The notes beneath the pieces were generated by a model that did no database searches, had not been told where the DNA came from, and was given only the letters and a program-made list of their open reading frames with translations. Shown in pieces: positions 1 to 13,088 of a DNA stretch of 64,000 bases. Position 1 is the stretch's first letter; the number at the start of each line of letters is the position of its first letter. The translations under genes were made by a program, and so were the position numbers. The DNA comes from Azadirachta indica (taxonomy: Eukaryota > Streptophyta > Magnoliopsida > Sapindales > Meliaceae): NCBI GenBank assembly GCA_022749755.1, contig CM040452.1, positions 20,168,350 to 20,232,349 on the forward strand, read 5' to 3'.

Positions 1-1124
1 ACACACACCTTGCTTTTATCGTATATAACACTACTACTCGTCTCCATCTTCATCTTCATCTTCATCTTCTGTGAATATATATAGATACCGCCAGCCTTCA
101 CTCTCTGTCTTCTTTTATATATTATTTCTCTCTATATGTTTTTAACTGTTGTGTTTCTTGCAAATATAACGTACAAACTTACTACTATAAATTAAAAATC
201 AAACTACTTCAATTGTAAACACACTTTTATTAATAATAATATGAAATTTTTTTTTTTAAATAAAAAAAAGTACTAGAAAAGTCTTAAAGTGATTAATTAT
301 TGATGTTTTTTTGGTGTTGGATTCTGTTTTTTGCTTCCATGAAAAAGTGAAGCATGTTACCAGCTCACTCACATGTTAGTACGTCCTAATCAATACTTCA
401 AATGTGTTTTCATCATTCCCATAATTAATTTCCATTATACATACATATATACACACCTCTCAAAAGAATTAATCCAACCATAATCTTGATAGAATCCAAG
501 CCCTAATATTATGGAAATTAAATATATATTAATTCAAATAATATCCTTTTTTTTTTAAAAAAAAAAAAAAAGGGAAAACAATCCATGTGAGTGAACCCAA
601 GAAATATATGTTATTGCAAAACTTGGAATGTCTGAATGTGAGAAACCTCTCCAACGAAAAACAAAAAAGAAGAAAAAAAAAAGAAGTACGGGTTACAAAA
701 GTTTAAGGAAAAGAAAAAAACTTCAGACAGAAATAATAATGGGTTGTCAGATCAATTTTGAAGAGTCAATTGATGATAGCTTGCAATGTCACCCAAAGAA
801 ACCAATAAAACCATTCTTTTTGGCTTTCCATACACGTATATAATGTCTGTGTTTTGAACCACATATATTTTGCATCTTTTGGTCCCATTTCCTTCCCTGT
901 TTATATATATAACCCTATCTCTCGTATTGTAATATAAATGTGACATCATATGATGTATTATAACACAATTTTGATAGATATACAAGAACTTTCTTTCGGG
1001 GTCCAATATTATGTATGTGAATATACATATAACAATAACATGCACAGAAAGAAAAGTAGGCTATATATATAACTGAGGTAGCTTTAGCGTGTCTAATAAT
1101 GTTAGCACCTTGGATTCCTCTTGA

Positions 1125-1150
1125 AGAGAGAGAGAGAGAGAGAGAGAGAG
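1125..1150. repeat. (AG)13 microsatellite
   Basis: Uninterrupted AG dinucleotide run in intergenic DNA. Confidence 0.95.
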
Positions 1151-1277
1151 TATGAGTTGATGATTAAAGAAGGGGAGGGCTGAAGAGTTTCATTCAAATG
1201 GCAGGAATTTGTCCTGAGAGTCAAGTCCAATGCAATTAATTTGTTTTTATCGACTAGAGTTGTCTATCTTCTTTTGA

Positions 1278-1304
1278 ATTATTATTATTATTATTATTAT
1301 TATT
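1278..1304. repeat. (ATT)n microsatellite
   Basis: Nine trinucleotide units of ATT/TTA. A similar, shorter run lies near 1990-2012. Confidence 0.9.
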
Positions 1305-3121
1305 CCCTTTCCTTCCTCTTACTGCACTGCATGCAATGCACTCACTCACTACAATTAATTAATGTCCCCATTAAAAAAAAAAAAAAAAAAATTCCCCACA
1401 ACGTTTGGCTAATAATTATCATCAATCCCAGCTAGCTAGCCTGTATACTTACACATCTGCCTCCTGTTGCTAGCTATACTATATATAATGTATACATGCT
1501 ATGCCATGGTATGCTATGAACGATAGATATATAGAATTAAATAAGGTTTGGTGAATATTTGAGGGAATATGATCAGCTGAGGAAGAGCAGTAAAAATGGC
1601 ACGTGATGCCCATTTTATTTTGTAAGAGCTCAGAACTCAGAACTCAGAAGCTAGCTAGCAATCATATTGGTGACTTTTGTTTTTGTTGTTTCTTTGTGGA
1701 TCGAGAATTTAATTTAATCATTGTATTTCGAATTTTTATGCACATATATCTTTATATATACATTATGGCTTGTATTTTGTTCTCTGAATTATTGCTTCTA
1801 CTGTGTTACTGTAAACTTCTCATTCTTATTATCAATATTTTCAACGTTTGACGCTAGAAAGTTTCACAATCAATTCAAAATCATTCAGATATTACGTGAT
1901 ATTCAAATAGAATTTTAACAAATTAAACTTTTTGCTGTATATATATGTATATTGTTCAAACATTTAAGTTATCTAGCTATTCTTACACGATATTATTATT
2001 ATTATTATTATTAATTGATTTCGGAATATTCTTAATTTTTAAAATAATTACTTTAATTAATATATAATAAATTATATTGGAATAAAGAATATGATGCTAG
2101 GCTGGAAAAGAAAATATTGGAAGAATATTATTGTCCTTATTATTAATTAGATTTTGAAAGAAACATTCCTCAGCTAGTTTCTGTAGTTAATTAATTCTTA
2201 AAGTGATAAAAGATTAATATAATATACATAAATATGTACTTCAAGAATAAGATAATTCTTTTTAATCAATCTACTCTGATAAGCTAATTAAAGACTTATG
2301 CGATAATGTCTAATTAATTAATATTAACATTGTATAACTAGTTATAAGAAATTTGAGAGATACACAGATTTAAATGAAGGAATCAAAAGCATTATCTTTT
2401 AGATTATTAATTATACTGGTTAATTAATTAAAATAAATAAATAGCAATACTACAGAGTTACAAGTATTAGAAGTTTGACCGTTGTGACATAAGAAAATAA
2501 ATTAAGGTGCTGATATAATATATACATCTATATGACGTTGAACTTGTTGCCAAGATAGCAGTCAATATGTTGATTAATTTGGTCGACAGATTTTCCAAGA
2601 ATCAAGCAAACTTATACCGTTAATCCTTTAATTAATTTACTCTAAAGTGCAGTAATTTTAATTGACAAACAATTTTCTTTCTTTCTTCCCTTTTTTTTTT
2701 TTTTAATTATTTTTTAACCTTTTGAAGTCAAAATCAATTTATATGAACTTTACACTTTACCTAGACTATACATTAACAAATCTATCTCTGAATATTTTAC
2801 TACTAACTACCATTCTAAATCTCTTGTTTGTGCCCTTTAATTTATTAAATAACAATGAAACGATTTTACCAAATGAAGCATTAGTTCCTACCTACCTTAA
2901 TTTTTTAAGAATAAATTAAAATTAATTTCCGCACTATTCAATCACCTTTAGAAAACAAAATTAGTTAATTACAGTTCTAACGACACAAATACAACAAAGA
3001 TTTCAAACTTGAAAGCACGGATTAGGTTTCTGTTGCTGGTTAATTTATTTTCAACTAACTTCCTTACCCAACATAAACTACATGAAATAAAGTAGCTCTT
3101 ATAAAATTGTTCGTACATACC

Positions 3122-3200
3122 TCCACTCAAGTAATGGTTAGAGCACTCGGCAATTTAAATGATTTTTATTAGAGTTTAAATATGATTGTCGGTTCTTGAT
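3122..3200 (+). repeat. possible tRNA-derived SINE head
   Basis: A stretch resembling a tRNA D-arm/A box (GTAATGGTTAGAGCACTCGG) is followed about 30 nt later by a degenerate B-box-like AGAGTTTAAATAT. This order and spacing are those of the pol III promoter in tRNA-derived SINEs. No tail or target-site duplication was delimited. It could equally be chance similarity or an old tRNA pseudogene. Confidence 0.3.
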
Positions 3201-4624
3201 TATTATAACAAGCTTCAAATTTTTTAAATTTGATAATATTTTTACATATTATTAACATTCAATTACTAACTGATTGATCAAAGAAAGTTTTAATGTACAT
3301 TAATTAGACTTTATTGCATAATAAAAAATTCCTAATTAAACTTCTCAATTTTGATACAACAGGAAAAAAAAAAAAAAAAAGTGAGACAGAGAGTGACAGT
3401 GAAGTCAACCAACCAGCATAAGATTAGTGTCGTTACTGGTGAGCCAATTTATATATATCACCGCCGACCATAGTTTAAAAATGTGAATGAATAAATCAAC
3501 AATTCAAATTAATATTATAAAAGTAATATATGTAGAAACAAATGCTATAAGTTTGTTTAGGACTTGCTAAAAGCAGAATACATGATGACTCGAAGATGCC
3601 TTCCAAAGCATTGAATTAAAAATAAATAATAAATACATAGATGACAAATAAAGAGAGAAACAAAAAACAAAAAGATTAATAATTAATTAATATAAGGTAC
3701 AGTGCCCTATGAACTACGAGTCTACTACTGCGTCTTTTCGTTTGGTACAGTGAACTTTCCCTAGAACGTATAATAGTTGCTTCAGAAAGAAAATTTTATT
3801 CTCCACGTCTTTCTAGGAATTAATTAATTAATTACCCCATTAATTAATTTCTTTAAATTATATTTTTAATGTATTAGTGCAATTATTATCTATGTATTAT
3901 ATATAGATAATAAAATATTATACACATTATAGTCTATATATAATTTACTCTCTCTCTTTTTTTTTAATTAATTTCTAGTACTTCCTTAGATTTTATTCGC
4001 GGTGACTATCGTTTTACGTTGCATGGTGCATGGTTTTGTGCATGCCATGGGTTTCTTCTTGTTCTTGAAAATCAAATAATTAAACAAATAATATATATAT
4101 ATATATGGATAGAGTTTAAATCAAGTTACATATTGAGGTCAGCAATGAATCGTGAAGTTGGTTCTTAATTAATTTAACTTTACAATAAAATGATCATAAT
4201 TTAATGCAATAAATAAATTAATTGATACAAAAAAATTCCAAATGCAAATTACAAGCAAATCATGATGAAGATAACGATAGATCCATGGCCTATATATCGT
4301 TTAAATTAAACAAATTAATATTAATGTGAATCATTTATAAATATGTAATTTTCTTTGGTTACATTTAATTGGATCGTTGATCAAGACAAGAAGTAATTAC
4401 TCTAGGTTGACGGGGTCTACGCTCTTCCACGCCACGGAGAAAAAAAAATTAAGAGATTTGTTTCCTTCTTTAGTTAAAAATTATTTTTTATAAATTACAT
4501 TAATCTATATATTTATATAGATATATAAAATTATGGGTTAATATACTACGTATAAAAAAATTTATATTTTAATTAACGCAACAAATATAAAAATTATCGT
4601 ATGAAAATAAAGGTGGTAAAATGA

Positions 4625-5105
4625 TAAGGCCCAATATAACGTAATATTGTTTACAGGTTAGGTCAAGAAAAAAGTTTACAATATATGTCAAACAGTATTA
4701 TAAACAGTAATTGTATTGTGTCGGGTCATGTTGATACTGTTTATTATTCAGGTCATGCTGTTTATTATTCGATCTTATTGTTTAACATAAACAATAAAAA
4801 TAATTACTATTTACATGCGAGATTATGAATTATTTAAAATATTTACTTAAGTAGTAAAATTATTTATTATTTAATTATTATTGTTCACGGGCTATGTAAA
4901 GTCCATAAGACTTATAGATTATGCTTAAACTACTTTTTAACGAGTTAGGCTGACATAACACGTACAGTAACTATATTATAGATTGGATTAAGTTATTTAT
5001 TTTACTGTATATGTTATGTCGTTTCAATTCAAAAACTCATGTAGGCTTAATTTTTGTAGGTTGTGTCAAGCCATCTTTACATGAAAACCATCCTTATCTA
5101 TTATG
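4625..5105. repeat. repeat-like region, unclassified
   Basis: Short motifs recur in direct and inverted orientation: versions of CTGTTTATTATTC and its complement, a TTGTTTAACATAAACAA palindrome, and similar 'ACAGGTTAGGTCAAG' and 'TAGGTTGTGTCAAG' ends. This looks like a decayed non-autonomous element, but I cannot place its ends or family. Confidence 0.3.
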
Positions 5106-7869
5106 TTGGTACCCAGTAATACTGATGTTACTTGTGTTTTTATAATTATAGACAAATTATATATCTTGTGACGAATACTATATTTGTATGATTAATCGTA
5201 CAGATACAAAATAATAAGTTAAATAATTTTGTCTCCAACTCTTTCGAGGAGCGACGTTATTTATCATGCATGCATGTGAAATCTCTTAATCTTATGAATG
5301 ATATTATCGGAACGGTATTATATCTAAATTGATATAATATTTGTGAAGTTATTGTATAAATGTGAGATGATAAATTAGTCTCTCCTTGATTTATGAGAAT
5401 GATACTATTTGTTATATATAAATAATAGTATTTATTGATGGCACTAATAATTATATACCATTATACGTATATAATTTATATCCTAGCTAATACGACCACT
5501 CGTAAAAATTGTGGAATGAACATAAAATATTAAATTAAAAAAATTATGTGTAATATTACGTAAATATTAAATAATTATTTAAATTTTTATTATGACTGAG
5601 GTGACAAAATTTACTTTTATTCGCCAGCTCTCTACTTTGACTATTCTCACTTTCATTTTCGCACCAAAATATCCCTGATAACGATGCCAAACAAACGAAA
5701 AGAAAAAACAACTCGGGTCCATTCACGCCACGTCATGAAATACTTGACTGATAGCCACGTGGAATATTCCAGTTGCTACCCCCAAGCTTACGGTGCGCCG
5801 CACAAGATAGAATCATTACCTCACGCTTTTGCTTACCTGGCATGAATTAGATCGCCTGGTCATCATTCCGCCTACCCTGCCACCTCTGGGATGGTCTTCT
5901 CCTCTGCTGTCACAATCTCCTTGACGTTCGTTAATACTGAATGGAAATCCTTACCGTTTTTATGGGAATGTGCCGGGCGTTGCTTTGACGGCGTTGAATT
6001 TCACCGTTAAACGCTTAGCTGGATGCCACTGTCACTCTGGGGGCTTCCTCTGAATGGGCCAGCTCTCTCTCGCACATGGCCAGCTACTTAAGTGTCGATG
6101 CCTCATTTTAGTTCACCAGACTATCCTTAGTTTACGCAGTATTTACTATCACGCCATTTTGCACATTACGCGCAGTATTTACTTCCTCTGAATGTTTGAA
6201 GTATTTTTGTAATTAAGAGCATAATGAAGGGGTGATTAGGAGAAAGGGGAGATGTTTGAGAGGGAAATGTTGGTGATCCGGAACGAGGAGTTCTTTAAAT
6301 CTCGCAATAGCTTCTGGCTTGCGTATGAAAGTGAAAAATCTAGAAAAGTACGGGAATCTAGGATTAATAGCCCCTAAATAAAGAAAATTTATTATGTGAT
6401 CACTCGCATCATTTATATATGCACGCATAAAATCACCATATTATTCGTAAATATATTACAATTAGAAATTACAAAATGTGAAATTGAAATAGAGAATTTA
6501 TAGTTAAAAGAATTTTGATAATGTAGCTATTAAAAATTTATCATGAAAAATGAAAAGGTAAATATGTATTTAATAAGAGTCGTGGAAGAAGGATGGAAAG
6601 CACGAGAGACGTCTTTCTCGATCTCGTCCGACGTGGCTGTTGATGAACCCTTGTTAGATTGCCACGTGGTGAATAAAAGGTTTGTTCGGGAGTGATTCAG
6701 TCGGAGGGACTTTTTTACATGGCAGTAATTTTTGTCGTGAGAGTGCAACACAGTTAAATTTTCAGATTGAGAAGTGAAAAGTCTAACATGAACGCCCAGG
6801 CACATCGCCATAACCTACGCACACCGCTATTAATCGCTTAAAACTTAATAAATAATCCTGCTTTGTTTTTACTACCTTCACGCGCCGTTATCGCCCGTGT
6901 ACTTTACATTTTTCTTTTTTTTTTTTTTGGTTTTTGCATTAGAGTTAATTAATTTATTTATTATTTAATTCTAAAAACATTTATTGAATATGTATACCTT
7001 TTTAAGTATGACAATTTGATTTCTGCACCTAATGCATATGCTGCTAAGTAATGGGACACGCATGAGATGATACAAAAGGGTTTTAGTTTAGTATAAAAAA
7101 TAATTTTATGCTTAAATAGTATAAATATGAATTAAATATAACACTTCTTTATATTCATCGTATTTAAATTTTTTGACTTATAAATCATATAATATTAATT
7201 TAATTTAATGAAATATAATGTATACAAGTATATAATTTCGTACTAATAGTTTGATTTATGAATTTGAGTACGATAAAATTCACATGCAGGTAAGAATATG
7301 ATTTTTAATAGATATATTTTTATTTTTATATATAAAAAATACTATATTAATTCAAATTACTTTATTTTATTGTTAGAATTTATTATTGATATATATGTAT
7401 ATTGTAAAAATTTGATTTTTTTTTGTTATTATAATAAAAAACACAATTGATACTTTTGAAGAAACTATTAAATTAATAGCAGAATTTTTTGTCATTAGAA
7501 AATTAAAGCACATCTTAAATTAATGTTCTTTAGAAGTTGTACGAGAAAAAACTGTACTAATGGAGAGTTAAGATAAGAGGCAGAAAGGCTATGATTCAAA
7601 AGGAATTAAAAAGAAAAACAAAAAGACAAGGGTTATTATTATGGGAGAGTGTAATCAATTTCCATAAAAGGAGAGTGGGATTGAATTGTAAACATAAGCA
7701 TCAACTAAAAACAACAAATAAAGCCAATTAAAGAGATATTATTAAGTGAGGAGATAGACAGTTAGAAGAGTACCAAGCAGAGCAACTCAAGAGGTGAGGG
7801 GTTTTTTTTTTTTAATAAAATAAAGCATAATAACATTCAGGTCCCTAATTTATAGCAAAATCACACTGA

Positions 7870-8105
7870 AGAGCATTATTTACGAATTTTATTTAAATTT
7901 CTGTCATTAAATTTTGTTAAGGATTGTTAATAAAATTAATGATTTAGCTGTTATATTTTTAAAACTTTAAAACAAATAAAAGTTTTGAATAAGTTGATTT
8001 AAAGAGTATAAATGCATAATAGTTAAATCGCTGATTGTACTAACTTACGAAATTTTTAACAAAATTTGGGGATAGTAATTAGAAAATTATAAATAATAAA
8101 TATTT
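7870..8105. repeat. possible foldback (MITE-like) element
   Basis: The left part reads TTAAATTTTGTTAAGGATT and the right part contains the near-complement AATTTTTAACAAAATTTGG. Flanking AT-rich sequence also pairs imperfectly, giving a foldback of about 200 bp. The ends and target-site duplication are unclear. Confidence 0.35.
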
Positions 8106-8599
8106 TTATTTGCAATATTATAAAAATATAGAGATCTAGATGTGATTATCCGGAGAAAAATTAATTTTGTGTCTTATTTTTATTAATTCTAAACGTTATT
8201 TCTTGAGAATGTTTATGAGTTAAAATCAGGGATTATGTTTAAATAACTGTAATAAATTAGAAATTACTAAATAGAAAAGAAAGGCAAATGGAGTAGTAAG
8301 TAGCAACCTGGAGAGGAGAGGAGAGAAGAGAATAGAAGAGAAGAGAAGTGAAACCTGTCCCGTGAAGCAGCAGGTGAAGAGAGAAGGGAAAAAAGAAAAA
8401 ATAAAATAAATAATAAAAAAATAAAAATAAAAGTTCTGTTTTTCTTTTCTTTTATTTTCTTCTTCTTTCTCTCTCTTTCCCTCTTTCTCTCTGTGTTGTA
8501 AAACCTCCTTTCTCTCTCTAAAATACTCTCTCTTTCTCTGCTCACATTCATTCTTTGCTTCCTCCTTTTATATCACGAGATCCCCATCTCGTTCTTTCC

Positions 8600-8646
8600 T
8601 TCTTTCTTTCCCTCTTTCTCTTTCTCTTTCTCTTTCTCTTTCTCTT
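8600..8646 (+). repeat. (TCTTTC)n pyrimidine microsatellite in TTL leader
   Basis: Near-perfect hexamer repeats in the likely 5' leader of the TPR-thioredoxin gene. They form part of a longer CT-rich block (about 8440-8650). CT-rich leaders are common at plant transcription starts. The block also contains an upstream ATG at 8555 opening a 68-codon frame that ends before the main start; whether it is transcribed is unknown. Confidence 0.7.
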
Positions 8647-8863
8647 ATGTCTTCGTCAAAGCCTCTGCTTCTTCGCTTATGTTCTTGTTCTCTCTGTATC
8701 TACAACGCTTGCTTCTGTTTCTCTTAAAGAGTTAGTTCCGTTGACGGACATTGGTAGTTGAACTCGACGGAGAAGTGGGAAAGAGAGAACCCAGAAGAGA
8801 GAGGGGATATTTTAGTGTTCATTTTGTTGTTTGTTTACTGGGAAAATAGATTGAAAGAAGAGA

Positions 8864-11800
8864 ATGTCGCATTCTGATAAAAACAGCAGCAACATTACCG
8901 AGTTAGGGTTTGATAATCTCTCCTTACACGACCCTTTGAGTTGCGAAGCCAACAAGCCCGATTTTCGAGAACTCGATCTGGGTTCACCCGTTTCACCACT
9001 GCGAACTCGCACGAGTGGACTCACTACTACCACCACCACCACGAGTTCCAGCTCTAGCTCATCTGGATCCGTCTCGGGTCAAACCAGGAACAACCCAGTT
9101 AACAGGAGGCCCGAATCTAGCCAGAACAGCCACTCCGGCGAGCTCTCCGGCTCTAGTGAATCCAGCCCAACAGCACCAACGCGTAAGCCGGGTCATGCTA
9201 GATCCGATTCTGGATTCACTCACCCATTAATATACTCGGGTCAGAACCAAAGCGCCGTTAACTCGCCGCCCATCAATGTCCTTCCCACAGGCAACATCTG
9301 TCCATCTGGCAGAATTTTGAAGACGGGAATGGGCCTCACGTCTAATCGGAGCTCCAGAACCGACACGCTTGGTTCCGGGTTGGGTCATTACGGGCACGGA
9401 AGTATAATGCGTGGTGGGAGTAATAGTGTTAGCGGGGCTGCTGCCTCTTCCGTTAGAAGCGGAGGAGGAGGGGTGGTGTTGGGCCCAGAAAATGCGAACT
9501 TGAATAGGACTAGGGTTGGAATGTGCGGCGGGGATGCGGAGGAACTGAAGAGATTGGGGAATGAGTTTTATAGAAAGGGCTGTTTTAGTGACGCTTTGAG
9601 TATGTATGATAAGGCAATAGCTTTAGCTCCAGGAAACGCAGCATATAGGAGTAACAGAGCGGCAGCGCTTACGGGGCTGGGAAGAATTGGTGAGGCGGTT
9701 AAGGAATGTGAAGAGGCGGTGAGGTTGGATCCGAATTATTTGAGGGCTCACCAACGCTTGGGTTCATTGCTTGTAAGGTGAGAGTGTGAAGGAAAGTGTT
9801 GTTGTCAGCGGATTTTATCCTGATTGTTGTGATCGTTTAGGCTTGAGTTTTGGGTGGGATTGTGAAATTCTTGAGTTTTGATGATCTTTTGATCTACATT
9901 GGTGATAATGGTTTTCTTTTGTTGGACAGTTTAACCAAGTTTATTGTTCTTTTTTGTGTTGCACTGTATAGAGATTTGATGATTGTTTTTGGTGGACATG
10001 GGTGAGTTTTAGTGATTCTTTGAGCTGCATTGGTGAGAATGATTTTTCTTTTGTGAGATTGTCGATTTGTGAATTAGCTCTGCTTTTCTGGATACTTCGT
10101 TGATTTGTATTTATATTGATGATGCTTGATTTTGGTGGATATGTGCGGTTTTCCTATTAAGCTACATTAGTCAATAACTTTTGTTATCTTCTGCCATTAA
10201 ATATTGATTGTAGCAATTATCATTTGCTGGCTGAATGTGAGCTTTGATTATGAGGATGGTTCTTCCTTAATTCTTAGGTTGTGGCAGATGGGTGAATGGA
10301 ATTAGTGTTTTGGTTTTTGTGTTGACTTTACTTATTTGTTACTTTATTTTTGTCATTGGTATTATTTGATTTGCCGGTTTACTGAGTTTTATTGATTGTT
10401 AATGTGCATTGGTTAGAATGGCTGTTTGTTTTGGACCTGGTTCGTGTGTCTGGATTAACTATTGACACTGCTTTATTATTTTCTTAAACTATTCTCCTTT
10501 GTGATCTTCATCAACTTTAAGTCTTTTCCTTTTTGATCCCACTTTTTGTTTGTTCCTTGAATGCATAAGATTTTCGGGATTTCTTATTTAATAGGTTTCC
10601 ATTCTCTTTGTCCATTGACCCATGAATTATAGGTATTTATAGGTAGCTTTTTTCGTTTATTTTATTTATTGAGTTTTGTGGCAATCTGTTCATAGCCATT
10701 ACATTTTGATTTTACTGTCTTGTCTGCTGTTTGTGTAGTCTGCAAATATCTGCTGTTAGAGTGCTTTTAGAATCATAGATCCTTTACATTATTGAGTTCA
10801 TGGTCTCTCATCTCTTATGGCAATTTGATCTCCATTTTTCCAGTCTTCTATATTTTCTATGATTCAAGTTCATGAGTCCCAATTTTCTTGTTTATATTCT
10901 TTTAGGTTGGTTGAATATTGATTTCTTCATCAAGCCCTAGGATAAAAACGATCAAATTCACATAAAGGTGTTGGCCACGTTTTTAACTGCATTTTCTCAC
11001 AGGTTAGGGCAGGTTGAGAAGGCCCGGAAACACCTTTGTTGTCCTGGGCAGCAGACAGATTCAACAGAGGTGCAAAAGCTGCAGATAGTAGAGAAGCATT
11101 TGAGCAAATGCATGGATGCCCGCAAGGTTGGTGACTGGAAAAGTGCGCTGAGGGAATGTGATGCAGCCATTGCTGCTGGAGCTGACTTTTCTCCTCAGGT
11201 AAATATGCAAGGCTGAATTGTTTGTAGCAAATTCAGCGCTATTGAGGGAAAGTAACATATTGCTTAACTGTTTCACATTGAAATTACAGCTGTCTATGTG
11301 TCAAGTGGAAGCCCTTTTGAAGCTCCACCAACTTGAAGATGCTGAATCAAGCCTATCAAATATTCCCAAAGTAGTACCATCTACAGTCTCTAGCTCACAG
11401 ACAAGATTTTTTGGAATGCTTTCTGAAGCTTATCCCTTCTTTGTCCGAGCTCAGATTGAAATGGCACTGGGAAGGTGAGTTCTGAAATGCTTTGATTTGT
11501 CAGAAATAAGATGCTAAAGGGGAGAGTGAGAATAGATGATGGATGTCTTGCAGGTTTGAGAATGCAGTTACAGCTGCTGAAAAAGCTGGGCAAATTGATC
11601 CCCGGAATGTTGAAGTTGCAGTACTGCTTAACAATGTCAAGTTGGTGGCAAGAGCTCGTGCCCGTGGCAATGATCTCTTTAAATCTGAAAGGTTCACTGA
11701 AGCCTGCTCAGCATATGGTGAAGGCCTAAGGTTTGATCCCTCAAATTCTGTGCTCTATTGTAACAGAGCAGCTTGTTGGTTCAAACTGGGGTTGTGGGAG

Positions 11801-12649
11801 CGATCTGTTGAAGACTGCAACCATGCTTTGCGCATTCAACCCAATTACACAAAAGCGATTCTTCGAAGAGCTGCCTCGAACTGCAAGGTAGAGTTGTTTT
11901 ATAAGACTTGTTTTCCTCATATTTCTTGCTTTGCTACTTGTAGATACATACAATGATAATTGTTGTAAACTACAGCTAGAAAGGTGGGTGGATGCTGTGA
12001 GAGATTATGAAGTTTTGAGAAGAGAACTTCCAGATGACAATGAAGTTGCAGAATCCCTCTTTCATGCTCAGGTTGCATTGAAGAAATCTCGTGGTGAAGA
12101 AGTTTACAATATGAAGTTTGGCGGTGAAGTAGAGGATGTGTCTGGTCTTGAACAGTTCAGAGCTGCCATATCTTTACCAGGTTTGCCTTCTGCTTGCATT
12201 TTTGAATTGAAATTATCTTCATCTGCTCATTTCAAACTGCATTCATAAGAATCCTTTTGAGATTGTATTTAAAAATTACAGGTGTCTCTGTAGTCTATTT
12301 CAAAGCAGCATCTGACTCACAATGCAAGCAAATATCTCCATTTTTGGATACACTATGCGGTCGCTACCCATCCATAAATTTTCTCAAGGTAAATAACTTC
12401 ACATCTGGACCCCGTAAATTTTTACTTAAAATAGGAAAATGTTAAGGAAAAAAAAAGTGAATTTCTTATATAAATCTGGTGGTGTTTATTCAAAAGGTGG
12501 ACATCCATGGGACTCCAGCAGTCGCAAATGCTGAGAATGTGAGGATCGTACCAACATTCAAGATATACAAAGATGGTAGCCGAGTGAAGGAAATAGTCTG
12601 CCCCAGTCGTGATATGTTGGAACACTCTGTGAGGCATTACAGCTTTTAG
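8864..12649 (+). CDS. TTL1: TPR repeat-containing thioredoxin-like protein (TTL1-type)
   Basis: Seven exons: 8864-9777, 11003-11198, 11290-11474, 11554-11887, 11976-12180, 12282-12388, 12497-12649. All introns are GT-AG and the phases agree, giving 697 aa, close to Arabidopsis TTL1. Residues 1-225 are Ser/Thr-rich and likely disordered, including Thr and Ser runs. A first TPR block starts near residue 226 ([14 protein letters not shown]), and a second ([21 protein letters not shown]) lies in exon 4. The C-terminal ~110 residues are a thioredoxin fold with [10 protein letters not shown], but the active site reads SDSQCKQ, so the redox CxxC is missing, as is known for TTLs. The family acts as a scaffold in osmotic-stress, ABA and brassinosteroid responses. 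Which TTL paralogue this is remains an inference. Confidence 0.95.
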
Positions 12650-13065
12650 AACTCAAGACTGTCCTGTAATTCTCCGCCCCGCTTTTTGCAATTTCTCACT
12701 ACTCCTACCCCCAACTTGATGGGAACACTCTTCCACTGCCCTTCCAGTCATTCCTCTCACCATAAAACGAATACTAGATAACTGTGACATAAATCAGAGC
12801 CTTATAATAATTCCCTAGCCAGAGGAACCCAGAGAGATAGTCACTTTTGCAGTTTTTATTTATTCATTCATTTCTCATTGCTCTGTGGTTCCATCTTCAT
12901 TCAGCCATCTCTTTTTTTTTTATTTTTTTCCTTTTTTTTTTTTCATTGTGGAACTTCTTGTCCATTTTCTTGTAGGCCAGCCTGGTTCTTGTATCCCCCA
13001 CTTCCATCAAGAGTAAACATTGAGAAGTATGTACAATTTGATTAAATTTGGTCTTTAGCTATTTT

Positions 13066-13088
13066 AGAGAGAGAGAGAGAGAGAGAGA
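13066..13088. repeat. (AG)n microsatellite
   Basis: AG dinucleotide run downstream of the TTL gene, possibly within or near its 3' UTR. Confidence 0.9.

Larger units (their letters stand above)
1..8266. other. gene-poor AT-rich intergenic region
   Basis: No reading frame here has homology, codon bias or splice structure that I can support; the open frames are short and run through A/T low-complexity sequence. The region holds microsatellites, a possible tRNA-derived SINE near 3.1 kb, repeat-like sequence near 4.6-5.1 kb, a locally GC-richer stretch at 5.69-6.17 kb and a possible foldback element near 7.9-8.1 kb, several listed separately. No LTR retrotransposon or transposase remnant was recognised. 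Confidence 0.6.

Noticed and set aside
8267..8551. Minus-strand frame rich in Arg/Glu/Lys and Phe upstream of the TTL gene
   Set aside because: It is a translation of the purine and pyrimidine tracts; low complexity explains it.
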